Shown: positions 50,017-58,598 of the stretch, piece after piece
How the letters are laid out: each line of letters opens with the position of its first letter
Position numbering within the stretch: position 1 is the first letter of the stretch
NCBI GenBank assembly: GCA_949358305.1
Contig: OX442324.1
Span: forward strand, 6,019,575-6,083,574
Source of the DNA: Strigamia acuminata
Lineage: Eukaryota; Arthropoda; Chilopoda; Geophilomorpha; Linotaeniidae
DNA: 64,000 nt
Direction: 5' to 3'
The notes under the pieces: generated by a model
Told to the model about the DNA's origin: nothing
The model's input: the letters and a program-made list of their open reading frames with translations, nothing else
The model's database searches: none
Position numbers and translations under genes: made by a program

Positions 50017-53000
50017 ATGGCAGCTCCAAAGGTGATTCTAGGCCATCCGGGACCTTTCGACGGCAAATACGCCGCCGATTGGGACCGGTACCTGGAGCGA
50101 GTTGCCGAATTTAGGGCGTTAAATGACATACCTGATGTTAAGCAAAAATCGTTGTTGCTGTCCCTAATCGGACCTAAAGCGTATGCTGAGCTTCAGAAGG
50201 CCGCTCACCCGGCCAAATTGTCGACGAAAACTTACCAGGACGTAGTAGATTTGATGCGAGTACATCTGGAACCGATCGCCCAACCGCATGTGTGCCGCCA
50301 GAGATTGGGGCTGCGCATGCGGAAGAAAGACGAGTCGGTGGAGCAGTATTTGACTGTTTTAAAAGGTTTAGCACAACCTTGTGGGTTTGCGACGCCGGAA
50401 GAGGACGATGCCGGCGTGTTGGACGCGTTCTTGAGAGGCATCAACGATGGAGGTATGCGGAAATATATCATGCTTTACGAAAATTTGACTTTGAAGCAAG
50501 CTGCCAAGCTGGCAACTTCCTACGAGTCAGCCATGGCGACGCCGTCTGCTAGTGTGGACGCCGGAGTGACTCCGGATGCGCCAATGCATCTGGTGGACGC
50601 GGAAGTCAACCAAGTCCGACAGTTTCGTCCTGCGAGACGCGGTGGCGCGACTGGCGGCGGATTCGCACCAAGTGGTTCGAGAGCGGGGCCCAGCGGTTCC
50701 GCGTGGCGAGGTGGTCGAGGAGGCCCCTCCGGAGGTGGTCAACGGGGTCGCGGTAGAGCGGGCGCTCGTGCTCCCGCAGGAATCGCGTGTTGGCACTGCG
50801 GTGGTCCACATTTCAGGTACCAGTGTCCGGACTGGACCCGGAGAGGCGATGCTGGACAGGAGAGTGTGCAAGAAAATGGTGACAATAGTTTTAAGCCCGA
50901 ATTTAGACAAAAATCAGTGCCTGTGAATGTTGTGACATGGCAGGAGGAGGAAGATGAAGGCGTGCCCCCTGATTCGTGGGATGTGTTTCATGTTGAGCAA
51001 ACAGAAAAAAGATTTCCCCCATTTTGGGCTGCGCTTCAAATTTGCGGCCGTGCTTGGCAGTTTCAGGTCGATTCGGGCGCGGAGAGGTCACTCGTGTCGT
51101 GGGCGCAATTCGCGTCGCTTGCGGGGGCGGGTGGGTGTTTTCCTGCCCTTCGCAGGTCAGACGTGACACTCAAGGCGTACGCGGGCGCGCCGATTGCCGT
51201 GTTTGGTGAGGTGTCACTGGCTGTGAGTTATCTGGGATTTCAGGGGGAGGTGGATTTTTTAGTAGTTGAGGGCGAGGGGCCCAATTTGTTGGGTAGGGAC
51301 CTCATTGGGCGTTTGGGCGTGAAAGTGGAAGAGCAAGTGCTGGACTCAGCCCCGGGTGGTCAAGAGTTCGTAGAAGTGCATCAATCAATTGATGCAAGTG
51401 CCGAATCACAATTGGCAGCCCTGTTGGAAAAATTTGCGGAAATTTTTGAGGTCGGGTTGGGGGCATTTGATGGGCCCCCAATTGATTTAAGAATGCGGGC
51501 AGATGTTACGCCACGATTTTTCAGGCCCCGCCCGGTCCCAATCCCTCTCAGGCCCCTCGTGGAGAAAGAGATTGACCGGTTGGTGGCAGAGGGGATCTTT
51601 ACCCCCATCACTTTTTCCGAGTGGGCCACACCATTGGTGGTCGTGAGGAAAAAGGATGGGGGGGTTCGCCTTTGCGGCGATTACCGATCCACCATCAACA
51701 TCGCCATCGAACCGGATCCGTTTCCCCTCCCCTCGATCGCAGATATATTCGCACAAGTGGGGAGAGCCACGATATTTTCAAAGCTTGATTACAGACACGC
51801 CTACCGACAGTTGAAGTTGTCCCAGAAATCCGCGATTATAGCGGCGGTGAACACGATTAAAGGCCTTATGGCCGTAAATCGTTTGCCTTTCGGGACTATT
51901 AGTAGTAGCGGGATATTCCAGAGAACAGCTGAGGGAGTTGTGGCGGGAATCAATAAAATCTTCGTCTACCAAGACGATATTTTGATCGCCACAGTCACGG
52001 TGGAAGAACACCTGGTGATTATCGCGCTAGTTTTCGAGAGGTTGTTTAAGAAAAAGCTTCGTTTGTGTCGCGCGAAATGCGTCTTTTGCGTAACATCTAT
52101 CGAGTTTTTGGGGTTCCAACTGGCGCATGGCGGCGTTTCCCCGTTACCCGAGCGAGTAAGGGCCATTACCGAGATTAAGGCCCCAATTGAAGTGACCCAA
52201 GTCAAGTCTTTTCTCGGCCTGATCAATTTCTACGGCCAATTTGTCCAGGGGTTATCGACGATGGCAGCGCCATTGTACGCGTTGCTTGTAAAGGGGCAGC
52301 CGTGGATGTGGTCGAAAACGCAGGAGAGTGCGTTTAATCGCATTAAGCAGGCACTTGTGTCGGCTCCTGTTTTAAAATTTTACGATTTGAGTAGACCTGC
52401 CGTAGTTGTGGCTGACGCGTCCCCAGTGGGGGTAGGGGCGGTGCTGGCCCAAGTGGGCACCGATAACAGAGAGTGGCCGGTAGTGTACGCGTCGCGCTCC
52501 TTGTCATCTGCTGAAAGGAATTATGCGCAGATTGACAAGGAGGCGCTGGCCATCCTGTTTGCAGTGAAAAGGTTCCACCAATACATCTGCGGACGCCATT
52601 TCTCGATTTATACGGACCATCGGCCGTTGCTGGGTATTCTCGGGAGGAATCGCCCAATATCTAATATAATCGCGCCGAGGATGTTGCGCTGGGCCTTAGC
52701 TTTAGCGTGTTACGATTACGAGTTGATGTATCGAAAAGGCGTGGACGTGTCCAACGCTGATGCTTTAAGCCGCGCGCCAGTTGATCCACCATTAAATGTG
52801 AAAACTAATATTTACACCTTTTTAACAGAACTTACTTTGGAGAGTTTGATCGCAAGGCAGGAACTGGTGTTGGCCACGGGCAGTGACCCGGTTCTGCGCG
52901 AGGTGATGCGAATGGTGAAGTCGGGCGTGTGGACTGCTGTTGGTGATAAGAGCGAGCTTCAGCCTTATAAAGACCGTTTTCTCGAGCTGTCGTTGGACTC

Positions 53001-54630
53001 CGGCGTGGTCGTATGGGGAGAGAGGTTTGTCGTGCCCGCGACGCTCGTACAGCGTGCGCTGCAGTTGCTGCACGATGGGCACGTCGGCATCGTGTCGATG
53101 AAGGGCCGTGCGCGGGCCGCGTTTTGGTGGCCGACGGTCAACGCTGATATCGCCGCGCACTGTGCCGCATGTGAGACGTGCAAACGGCTGGCCTCCATGC
53201 CGCCTCGCGCGCTGCCGGTGAGTTGGCCGCGTGCTGCTCTCCCCTGGGAGCGAATCCATCTGGACTACGCCGGGCCCCTGCTTGGCAAGATGATTTTAAT
53301 AATCGTCGACGCTCTATCAGGGTGGATAGAAGCACAAGCAGTTGCTTCTGCAACCAGCGGCGCGACAATTGCGGTTTTGCGGCGTTTGTTCGCCGACTTT
53401 GGCTTGCCGGTCACGGTCGTGTCGGACAACGCCACGTGCTTTACGTCGCGCGAGTTTCGTGATTTCTTAGAAAGAAACGCTGTGTCGCAGCTCTGGTCAC
53501 CACCATTTCATCCGCAGAGCAACGGTCGGGCGGAACGCGCGGTGCGCGAGTTCAAAGACCGGTTGGCAAAAATTACCAGCGGTAGTCTGGACGTCCGGAT
53601 TTCGCGCGTGTTGTTTGCGCATCACACTTCGGTAGGGGGAAGGGATGGTCTGACCCCCGCCCACAGATTTCTCGCGCGTCCGTTGCGCACACATTTGCAT
53701 TTGACCAGGGCGAGTGCCGATCATGTGGTCAGCGCCCCTGAATTGGCGGAAATCAGTAGGAGAAATTTTGTAGAAAATGACATTGTATGGTACAAAGTGT
53801 TCCCCGCGACAACAAAGTTGTGGAGAGCTGCAGTGGTTCTCAAAAGAAAGGGAGCCGTGATTTACGAAGTACGTGATGTGGAAACTCTTGTGGTGCATGT
53901 TAGGCACATAAATCAGCTGCGTGCACGCGTGTTGACGAGAGCAGCCACCGGCGGTCCTGCAAGGAGTGTGGTGTCACCGCGGGACCAGCCGGGCGAGGGG
54001 AGCTCGCAGGCCAGGCCGGTGGTGGATGAACAAGTTGAGGAACAGTGGATGTTATTTCTTGGCCCGCCCCGTGTGGTGGTTCAACCACCATCGTCATCAT
54101 CATCCGAGGAAGCGGTGCAAGAGCAAGTCGTAAATATTATAAATGACAATTTATTTGCAGAAACTGTGCAGCACCCAATTGAGGAGTTGGTGGCAGAAAT
54201 TGGCGTACAGCAGCCTGGCGAGGTGTTGATTGTCGAGGAGGACAGGCAACAGCCCGCTGTTGATCCGAAAGACGGTGCGATCGTGGTCGACCGTAGGCGA
54301 CTGAGTGTGTGCCTTGAGAGGATCGACGATTTGCTGCTCGCTAGAACGCCAGATCCGACAGTCGAGAATGACGCGGCACTCGCGGATGATGTTGATGACA
54401 TTCAAGCTGGCGTTGCGGGTACCAGGAGCTTCGTGGAGTTTCACTTACCTGAGTCGGACAGCAGTGGGTCGAGCGACGACGTCGCGTCAGATGAGCATGT
54501 TGACGCTCCGTCGACGTCGCGGGAGCATCCGCAGAGAGAGCGCCGACCCCCTGTGAGATATCGAGACCCGAACGTCCAAGTGTCCATGCCAGTTAAGAAG
54601 AAGCGGAAGAAGGATCCCAAACAAGCATAA
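50017..54630 (+). CDS. Gag-Pol polyprotein of Ty3/gypsy retrotransposon, intact
   Basis: A single 1537-aa ORF with Gag and Pol fused in one frame. Order: Gag capsid-like region (1-240), Gly/Arg-rich stretch, CCHC-type knuckle CWHCGGPHFRYQC (258-270; spacing 2-3-4, shorter than the usual 2-4-4), aspartic protease DSG (352-354), reverse transcriptase with RKKDGGVRLCGDYR and YQDD (651-654), RNase H (VVADASPVGVGAVLAQ, TDHRPLLG), integrase zinc finger from H1019, and catalytic D1083, D1137, E1173 (35 residues between the last two). Beyond the integrase lies an unusual tail of about 250 residues, acidic and Ser-rich, ending in a Lys/Arg cluster KKKRKKDP that may be a nuclear signal. No envelope gene follows. 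All catalytic motifs look intact, so the copy may be active. Confidence 0.96.
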   Translation: MAAPKVILGHPGPFDGKYAADWDRYLERVAEFRALNDIPDVKQKSLLLSLIGPKAYAELQKAAHPAKLSTKTYQDVVDLMRVHLEPIAQPHVCRQRLGLRMRKKDESVEQYLTVLKGLAQPCGFATPEEDDAGVLDAFLRGINDGGMRKYIMLYENLTLKQAAKLATSYESAMATPSASVDAGVTPDAPMHLVDAEVNQVRQFRPARRGGATGGGFAPSGSRAGPSGSAWRGGRGGPSGGGQRGRGRAGARAPAGIACWHCGGPHFRYQCPDWTRRGDAGQESVQENGDNSFKPEFRQKSVPVNVVTWQEEEDEGVPPDSWDVFHVEQTEKRFPPFWAALQICGRAWQFQVDSGAERSLVSWAQFASLAGAGGCFPALRRSDVTLKAYAGAPIAVFGEVSLAVSYLGFQGEVDFLVVEGEGPNLLGRDLIGRLGVKVEEQVLDSAPGGQEFVEVHQSIDASAESQLAALLEKFAEIFEVGLGAFDGPPIDLRMRADVTPRFFRPRPVPIPLRPLVEKEIDRLVAEGIFTPITFSEWATPLVVVRKKDGGVRLCGDYRSTINIAIEPDPFPLPSIADIFAQVGRATIFSKLDYRHAYRQLKLSQKSAIIAAVNTIKGLMAVNRLPFGTISSSGIFQRTAEGVVAGINKIFVYQDDILIATVTVEEHLVIIALVFERLFKKKLRLCRAKCVFCVTSIEFLGFQLAHGGVSPLPERVRAITEIKAPIEVTQVKSFLGLINFYGQFVQGLSTMAAPLYALLVKGQPWMWSKTQESAFNRIKQALVSAPVLKFYDLSRPAVVVADASPVGVGAVLAQVGTDNREWPVVYASRSLSSAERNYAQIDKEALAILFAVKRFHQYICGRHFSIYTDHRPLLGILGRNRPISNIIAPRMLRWALALACYDYELMYRKGVDVSNADALSRAPVDPPLNVKTNIYTFLTELTLESLIARQELVLATGSDPVLREVMRMVKSGVWTAVGDKSELQPYKDRFLELSLDSGVVVWGERFVVPATLVQRALQLLHDGHVGIVSMKGRARAAFWWPTVNADIAAHCAACETCKRLASMPPRALPVSWPRAALPWERIHLDYAGPLLGKMILIIVDALSGWIEAQAVASATSGATIAVLRRLFADFGLPVTVVSDNATCFTSREFRDFLERNAVSQLWSPPFHPQSNGRAERAVREFKDRLAKITSGSLDVRISRVLFAHHTSVGGRDGLTPAHRFLARPLRTHLHLTRASADHVVSAPELAEISRRNFVENDIVWYKVFPATTKLWRAAVVLKRKGAVIYEVRDVETLVVHVRHINQLRARVLTRAATGGPARSVVSPRDQPGEGSSQARPVVDEQVEEQWMLFLGPPRVVVQPPSSSSSEEAVQEQVVNIINDNLFAETVQHPIEELVAEIGVQQPGEVLIVEEDRQQPAVDPKDGAIVVDRRRLSVCLERIDDLLLARTPDPTVENDAALADDVDDIQAGVAGTRSFVEFHLPESDSSGSSDDVASDEHVDAPSTSREHPQRERRPPVRYRDPNVQVSMPVKKKRKKDPKQA

Positions 54631-54802
54631 GCTTGTCCGAAAGCCTGCAGAAAAAGTCGTTGTGTTCTTTTGAAAATTAGGCGAATATGTAATGTCTAAG
54701 TTTCGGTCAATTAATGAAATTTATATGTCAAAGTTTGATTGTGAGCGGAAAAATAGTTTATTACTGTTTTGAGAATTTGGTGTCACAAATTAGGGGGAGT
54801 AA

Positions 54803-55008
54803 TGTTGTGTATTTAAACTATTTGATTGTTACAGTACAATGATTGACATGTGTAATACAAATTGATTGTTTATTGCGGTTGCCTTGGCAGCCGTTCTGAG
54901 AATAAATCAGTATGTGCAAATGAGTGAATAAGTGTACATGTGTTGTCTTGCCGTCCCGTTGGGACAGGCTTATTTTAGGAGATGATCTGTTTGGCTTGGA
55001 ATGCTAAA
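54803..55008 (+). repeat. 3' long terminal repeat
   Basis: Identical by eye to the 5' LTR (206 bp), preceded by the purine tract at about 54792-54802. It is followed at once by the CCTAA target-site copy. Confidence 0.93.
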
Positions 55009-55099
55009 CCTAAAAAATGTGAAAAAAAAATGTGAAAGATTGGTGGTTGATGATCTTTCTGTGAATGACAATTTTTATAAAAAGTATAAAAGTACCTAC

Positions 55100-56115
55100 T
55101 ATCGCTAACAAAATCGACGAAATCTGCACAGTAGATCCCAAAAACTTATCCGAATTTATTGCCCACATTCAAAATCTGTTTGGATCTAACCTGTGAGTCC
55201 AAAAAAAAAAACGTATCCGAATTTAATGCCCTCGTGAAAACCGATTGAATCTGAAATAGAGATCCAAAAAACGAATAAGACTATATTTCCCACGCACAAA
55301 GCCTATGAGTCCGAAAAAACGTGTTCGAAAAACCTAAAAACCGTATCCGAATTTATGGCCCGAGTGCAAAACTTGTTGAGTTTCAACTGCAAATCCACAA
55401 AACGTATCCGAAATCATCGCACACAACCAAAATAAGCTAAAATTCCACTGTAGATTCAATAAACGTATTCGAATTTATTGCCCACATTCAAAATCTGTTT
55501 GAATATAAACCGTGAACTCAAAAATGCATCCAAACCTATCGCCTATTGTGCTAAACTTGCAGAAATTAACTGCAAATCACAAAACGCATCCGAATTTCAA
55601 AGTTGTTGAAACTCCTTAGCAAACCCAAAAAAGCATTCGAATATATCGGCCCGCAGTGTAAAACTGGATGAAACTTCACTGCAAATCCATAAAACGTCTA
55701 CGAATTTATCGCCCACGGTGAAAAACTTGTAGAAACTAAATAGCAAAACCAATAAATGTATCCGAATTTATCGCCTACCGTGCAAAACTTGTTGAAACTA
55801 CACAGCAAAACCAATAAACGCATCCGAATTTATCGCATACGATCAAAAATAGCTTCAACCTGTACAATATATCCAAAATAGCATCCGAATTTATCGCCCA
55901 TCGTGCAAAACTTGTTGAAACTCAACTGCAAATTCATAAAATGCATTCGAATTTGACGCCCAAACTACAAAACTTGTTGAAACTCAACTGCAAATTCACA
56001 AAATGTATCCGACTTTATCCCACATGAGTAAAACTAGCTAAAACTCCACTGTAGATTCAGTGTTTGTATCCGAAATTATCGCCCTCCGTGCAAAACATAT
56101 TGAAACTGAACGGTG
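55100..56115. repeat. minisatellite of about 61-bp degenerate units
   Basis: The phrase (t/c)atccgaatttatcgccca recurs about 16 times at a spacing of 59-64 bp, for example near 55149, 55210, 55337, 55467, 55761, 55823, 55882, 55946 and 56068. Each copy is followed by a variable segment like gcaaaacttgttgaaactcaactgcaaa. Copies differ by about 10-25%. There is no open frame through the array and no similarity to the adjacent LTR. The left edge is about 90 bp from the retrotransposon target site. Confidence 0.9.
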
Positions 56116-57251
56116 AGTATTGCATTCCTTTCATGAGCGATAATTCGGGTCTTTTTCAAAGCATAATCACCACAGAGAAAGTGTAACTCTTAATTAATAG
56201 CAAGTTGGAAACATAGATGGCGCCACTGTTTTCCTATCGCAGACTGTCTCTGTTCGCTCCTGCTATCTAGAGACAACTGAACGAAACAATACTGTAATTA
56301 ATACCGTCCATCATCATCAAACACGGGCGATCTTGGAAAAGAGTCTTCTTTTTAAACTCGTTGAGTCGCGCCACCGATCAAGGACATTTTTTGAACGATG
56401 TTTGTACATTCAGGTTTTCTTTAATTAAAAGTTTGCTCGCTATTCGCTATTCTCTCGATTTTTGATTTCACCAGCTTAGGTGTTGCGGAATATTTGCATA
56501 AATTGTTTGTGAATTCTACAACTATTATTGAATTTTTTTTAGCAGAAATCAACCTTTTATTTTATTTTATTATTCTTTTTTGTTGTTTTTATTTTGTTAT
56601 TCATTTTTGTTGCATTTATTGTTGTTCATTTTTGTTGTTCTTATTCTTTTATATTTGGTTTACACCTCTTTTTGCAAACTGTGGTATAATTTTATCTCGG
56701 ACCCAACCTTGCATTCGCATTACCAACTGGGAAAACCACAGAAAACCCAGTTGGGGTTAGTGACTCAACAATACCATTTTAAAACGAAAATTACACGATC
56801 TCAAATCAAGTAAAATAAAACAAATAAAATAAAAAACAGCAAATGCTTCATTGATGACATCCACTGCTGCAAGCTAGTTTAACACAAATTAGCATTAATC
56901 GAGCCGAGTTCTTTTCGCGCCAATGTGTGAAGCCAAGTGTAATCACTTTTTCAACATTATTCTTCCATTTGGGTAATTGACAGCATGTCCCTCGATTTAG
57001 TTATATTGCTTATACCCGTGAAAATCACTTGACCGCGCGTAAAAGACGTATCAATTTACGCGTCACACGTGTAAGTTTGGCAGAAGCGGAAGCGCCTTTT
57101 ATCTTAGGACCAACTTCCTCCCAGACTCAATGCCAAAATGTAAAAAACATCATTACTTGCAATTTGCGGGTTCCATTCATTGCTGTCGAAGGAAACAAGA
57201 AAAAATAAACATTATCAATTTAAACAAATTACCTTTAGAAATCTGCAAATG

Positions 57252-57470
57252 TCGATTCATGATCCGCGATACGAACTTCCAACTTCACGCGACGTGTTGC
57301 AGAAAAGCCAAAATCCATGGAACGGGACAGCAAGCGGTCGACCATTGGGTTCAGGCGCTGTCGATTGATGATCCGTGGTATGAACTTCCAACTTTACGCG
57401 GCGTGTTGCAGGAAGGCCAAAATCCAAGGAACGGGCAGCAAGCGGTCAACCATTGGGTAGAGGCGCTCTT
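57252..57470. repeat. two tandem copies of a 109-bp unit
   Basis: Copy 1 starts tcgattcatgatccgcgata at 57252 and copy 2 starts tcgattgatgatccgtggta at 57361. Both contain gaacttccaact(t/t) and gccaaaatcca(t/a)ggaacggg, then accattggg. They differ by about 10-15%. Confidence 0.85.
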
Positions 57471-57489
57471 TTGCATATTGCGCATCGAA

Positions 57490-57619
57490 TTCGTGTCTCC
57501 AGGTCGTCACCTGGAGGTACCAATTCGATCATCGCATGGAGTTCGTGTCTCTAGGTCGTCACCTGGAGGTACCAATTCGATCATCGCATGGAGTTCGTGT
57601 CTCTAGGTCGTCACCTGGA
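57490..57619. repeat. 52-bp tandem repeat, about 2.5 copies
   Basis: gtcgtcacctgga recurs at 57503, 57555 and 57607. The full unit also contains aattcgatcatcgcatgg and gttcgtgtctctag. The complete copies look nearly identical, so the array is young. Confidence 0.9.
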
Positions 57620-57649
57620 AAAAAAATATCTTATATATTTTTTTTTTAA

Positions 57650-57735
57650 ATCCCGGCCCGGTGTCATCCCTATACGGGTGTCACCCCTTTCCGGGTGTCA
57701 CCCCTTTCCGGGTGACACCCGGGGCGGCCCGGAAT
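57650..57735. repeat. GC-rich 17-bp tandem repeat inside an inverted repeat
   Basis: The unit gggtgtcacccctttcc occurs about three times from 57659, the first copy diverged. The array then inverts (gggtgacacccgggg), and flanking tcccggcccgg and cggcccggaa are nearly inverse. The whole block can fold into a strong GC-rich hairpin, unlike the surrounding AT-rich DNA. Confidence 0.85.
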
Positions 57736-58598
57736 TTGGAAAATTGGACTGAGAAATCGCTCGGAAAAGCACTGTGGAAAGTTCTGGAGAAAATGAAACT
57801 GAAAAAGTGCAGCTAGTTTTCTTAAGTGGATTAAACCAATTTTGCTTGGGATGTGGATGACTGCCGACTCCCAGATTAATACTATAGAAAATAATTTATT
57901 AGTTAAAAATATTTGTAGAGAAACTATTTAAAAGAAGGGAAATATGTTGGCTCCCAAGAGTTGTAAGCTGCAGTTGGAAATGGGGAAAAAAATGCAAAGT
58001 TTTACGGCGTGTACGTTGTATTTGTGCGAATGCTACTCATCTCATCGATCGCCATCTGAATGGAAACACGAGCGCCCGCAACAAATTCGATTTATTTGTC
58101 TATTATAAAATTTGCTCACGTGAATTCTTTTTTTTCGAAAAAATTATAACGCAAAAGATAGCAAAAGATAGCAATAATTCTCAATTTGAAAACCGAAAAA
58201 ATTGAAAGCAAGAATTTATCTGCGACGTTCATAAAATCTTAGTACATTATGCGATGTCGTCGCTAGATGGCGATTTAGCTAATTGCAGTAACCGGACGTT
58301 GTTCGTTTTGCACAACTTGCTTTCCAATCGTTGTCGTCTTGATTGCATTTTTATCACGTAAGAATGTGTTTAAAATCTATTTTTCATATTCCAAAGTGTA
58401 TAATCGATGGTACTAAGACAGAGATTGTGAAATTATGTTGGTAATTTTATAAGGTTGAGGGGAAATGTTCCAAGTATGTGCCTGATGTGATAATAATTTG
58501 GAAAAAGTTGTCATTGACCCCGATTTATAAATTTAGTAAAGAAAAAATATAATTCAACAGCTGTTGAAAATAAACATAAGTTTTTTTTCAGTAACAGA

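Larger units (their letters stand above)
49640..55013 (+). mobile_element. intact Ty3/gypsy LTR retrotransposon with 5-bp target-site duplication
   Basis: Element 49645-55008 is flanked by the direct repeat CCTAA (49640-49644 and 55009-55013). The two 206-bp LTRs appear identical, one large ORF is uninterrupted, and a purine-rich tract (agggggagtaa) sits just before the 3' LTR. This points to a recent insertion. The element is clearly less AT-rich than the host DNA. A tRNA-type primer site probably begins right after the 5' LTR at TGGCGCAGTTGACC (about 49852), but the tRNA was not identified. Confidence 0.96.
56116..58598. other. intergenic repeat-rich spacer before YARS
   Basis: This includes TAGATGGCG at 56214-56222, a T-rich tract with repeated ttttgttgttttta-like phrases at about 56575-56650, CACGTG at 57066-57071, three tandem repeats listed separately (57251-57735) and TAGATGGCG at 58264-58272. 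A probable YARS 5' UTR intron runs from a GTAAGA donor at 58358 to the CAG at 58591. Open frames across 57130-57606 follow the repeats and are not called genes. Confidence 0.5.

Noticed and set aside
55100-56115. Evenly spaced repeats resembling a CRISPR array
   Set aside because: The repeats are degenerate, spacing is loose, there are no cas genes, and the host is an animal. It is a minisatellite.
57130-57606. Open frame of 158 codons
   Set aside because: It runs straight through the 109-bp and 52-bp tandem repeats, and its open length follows from the repeat structure rather than from coding selection.
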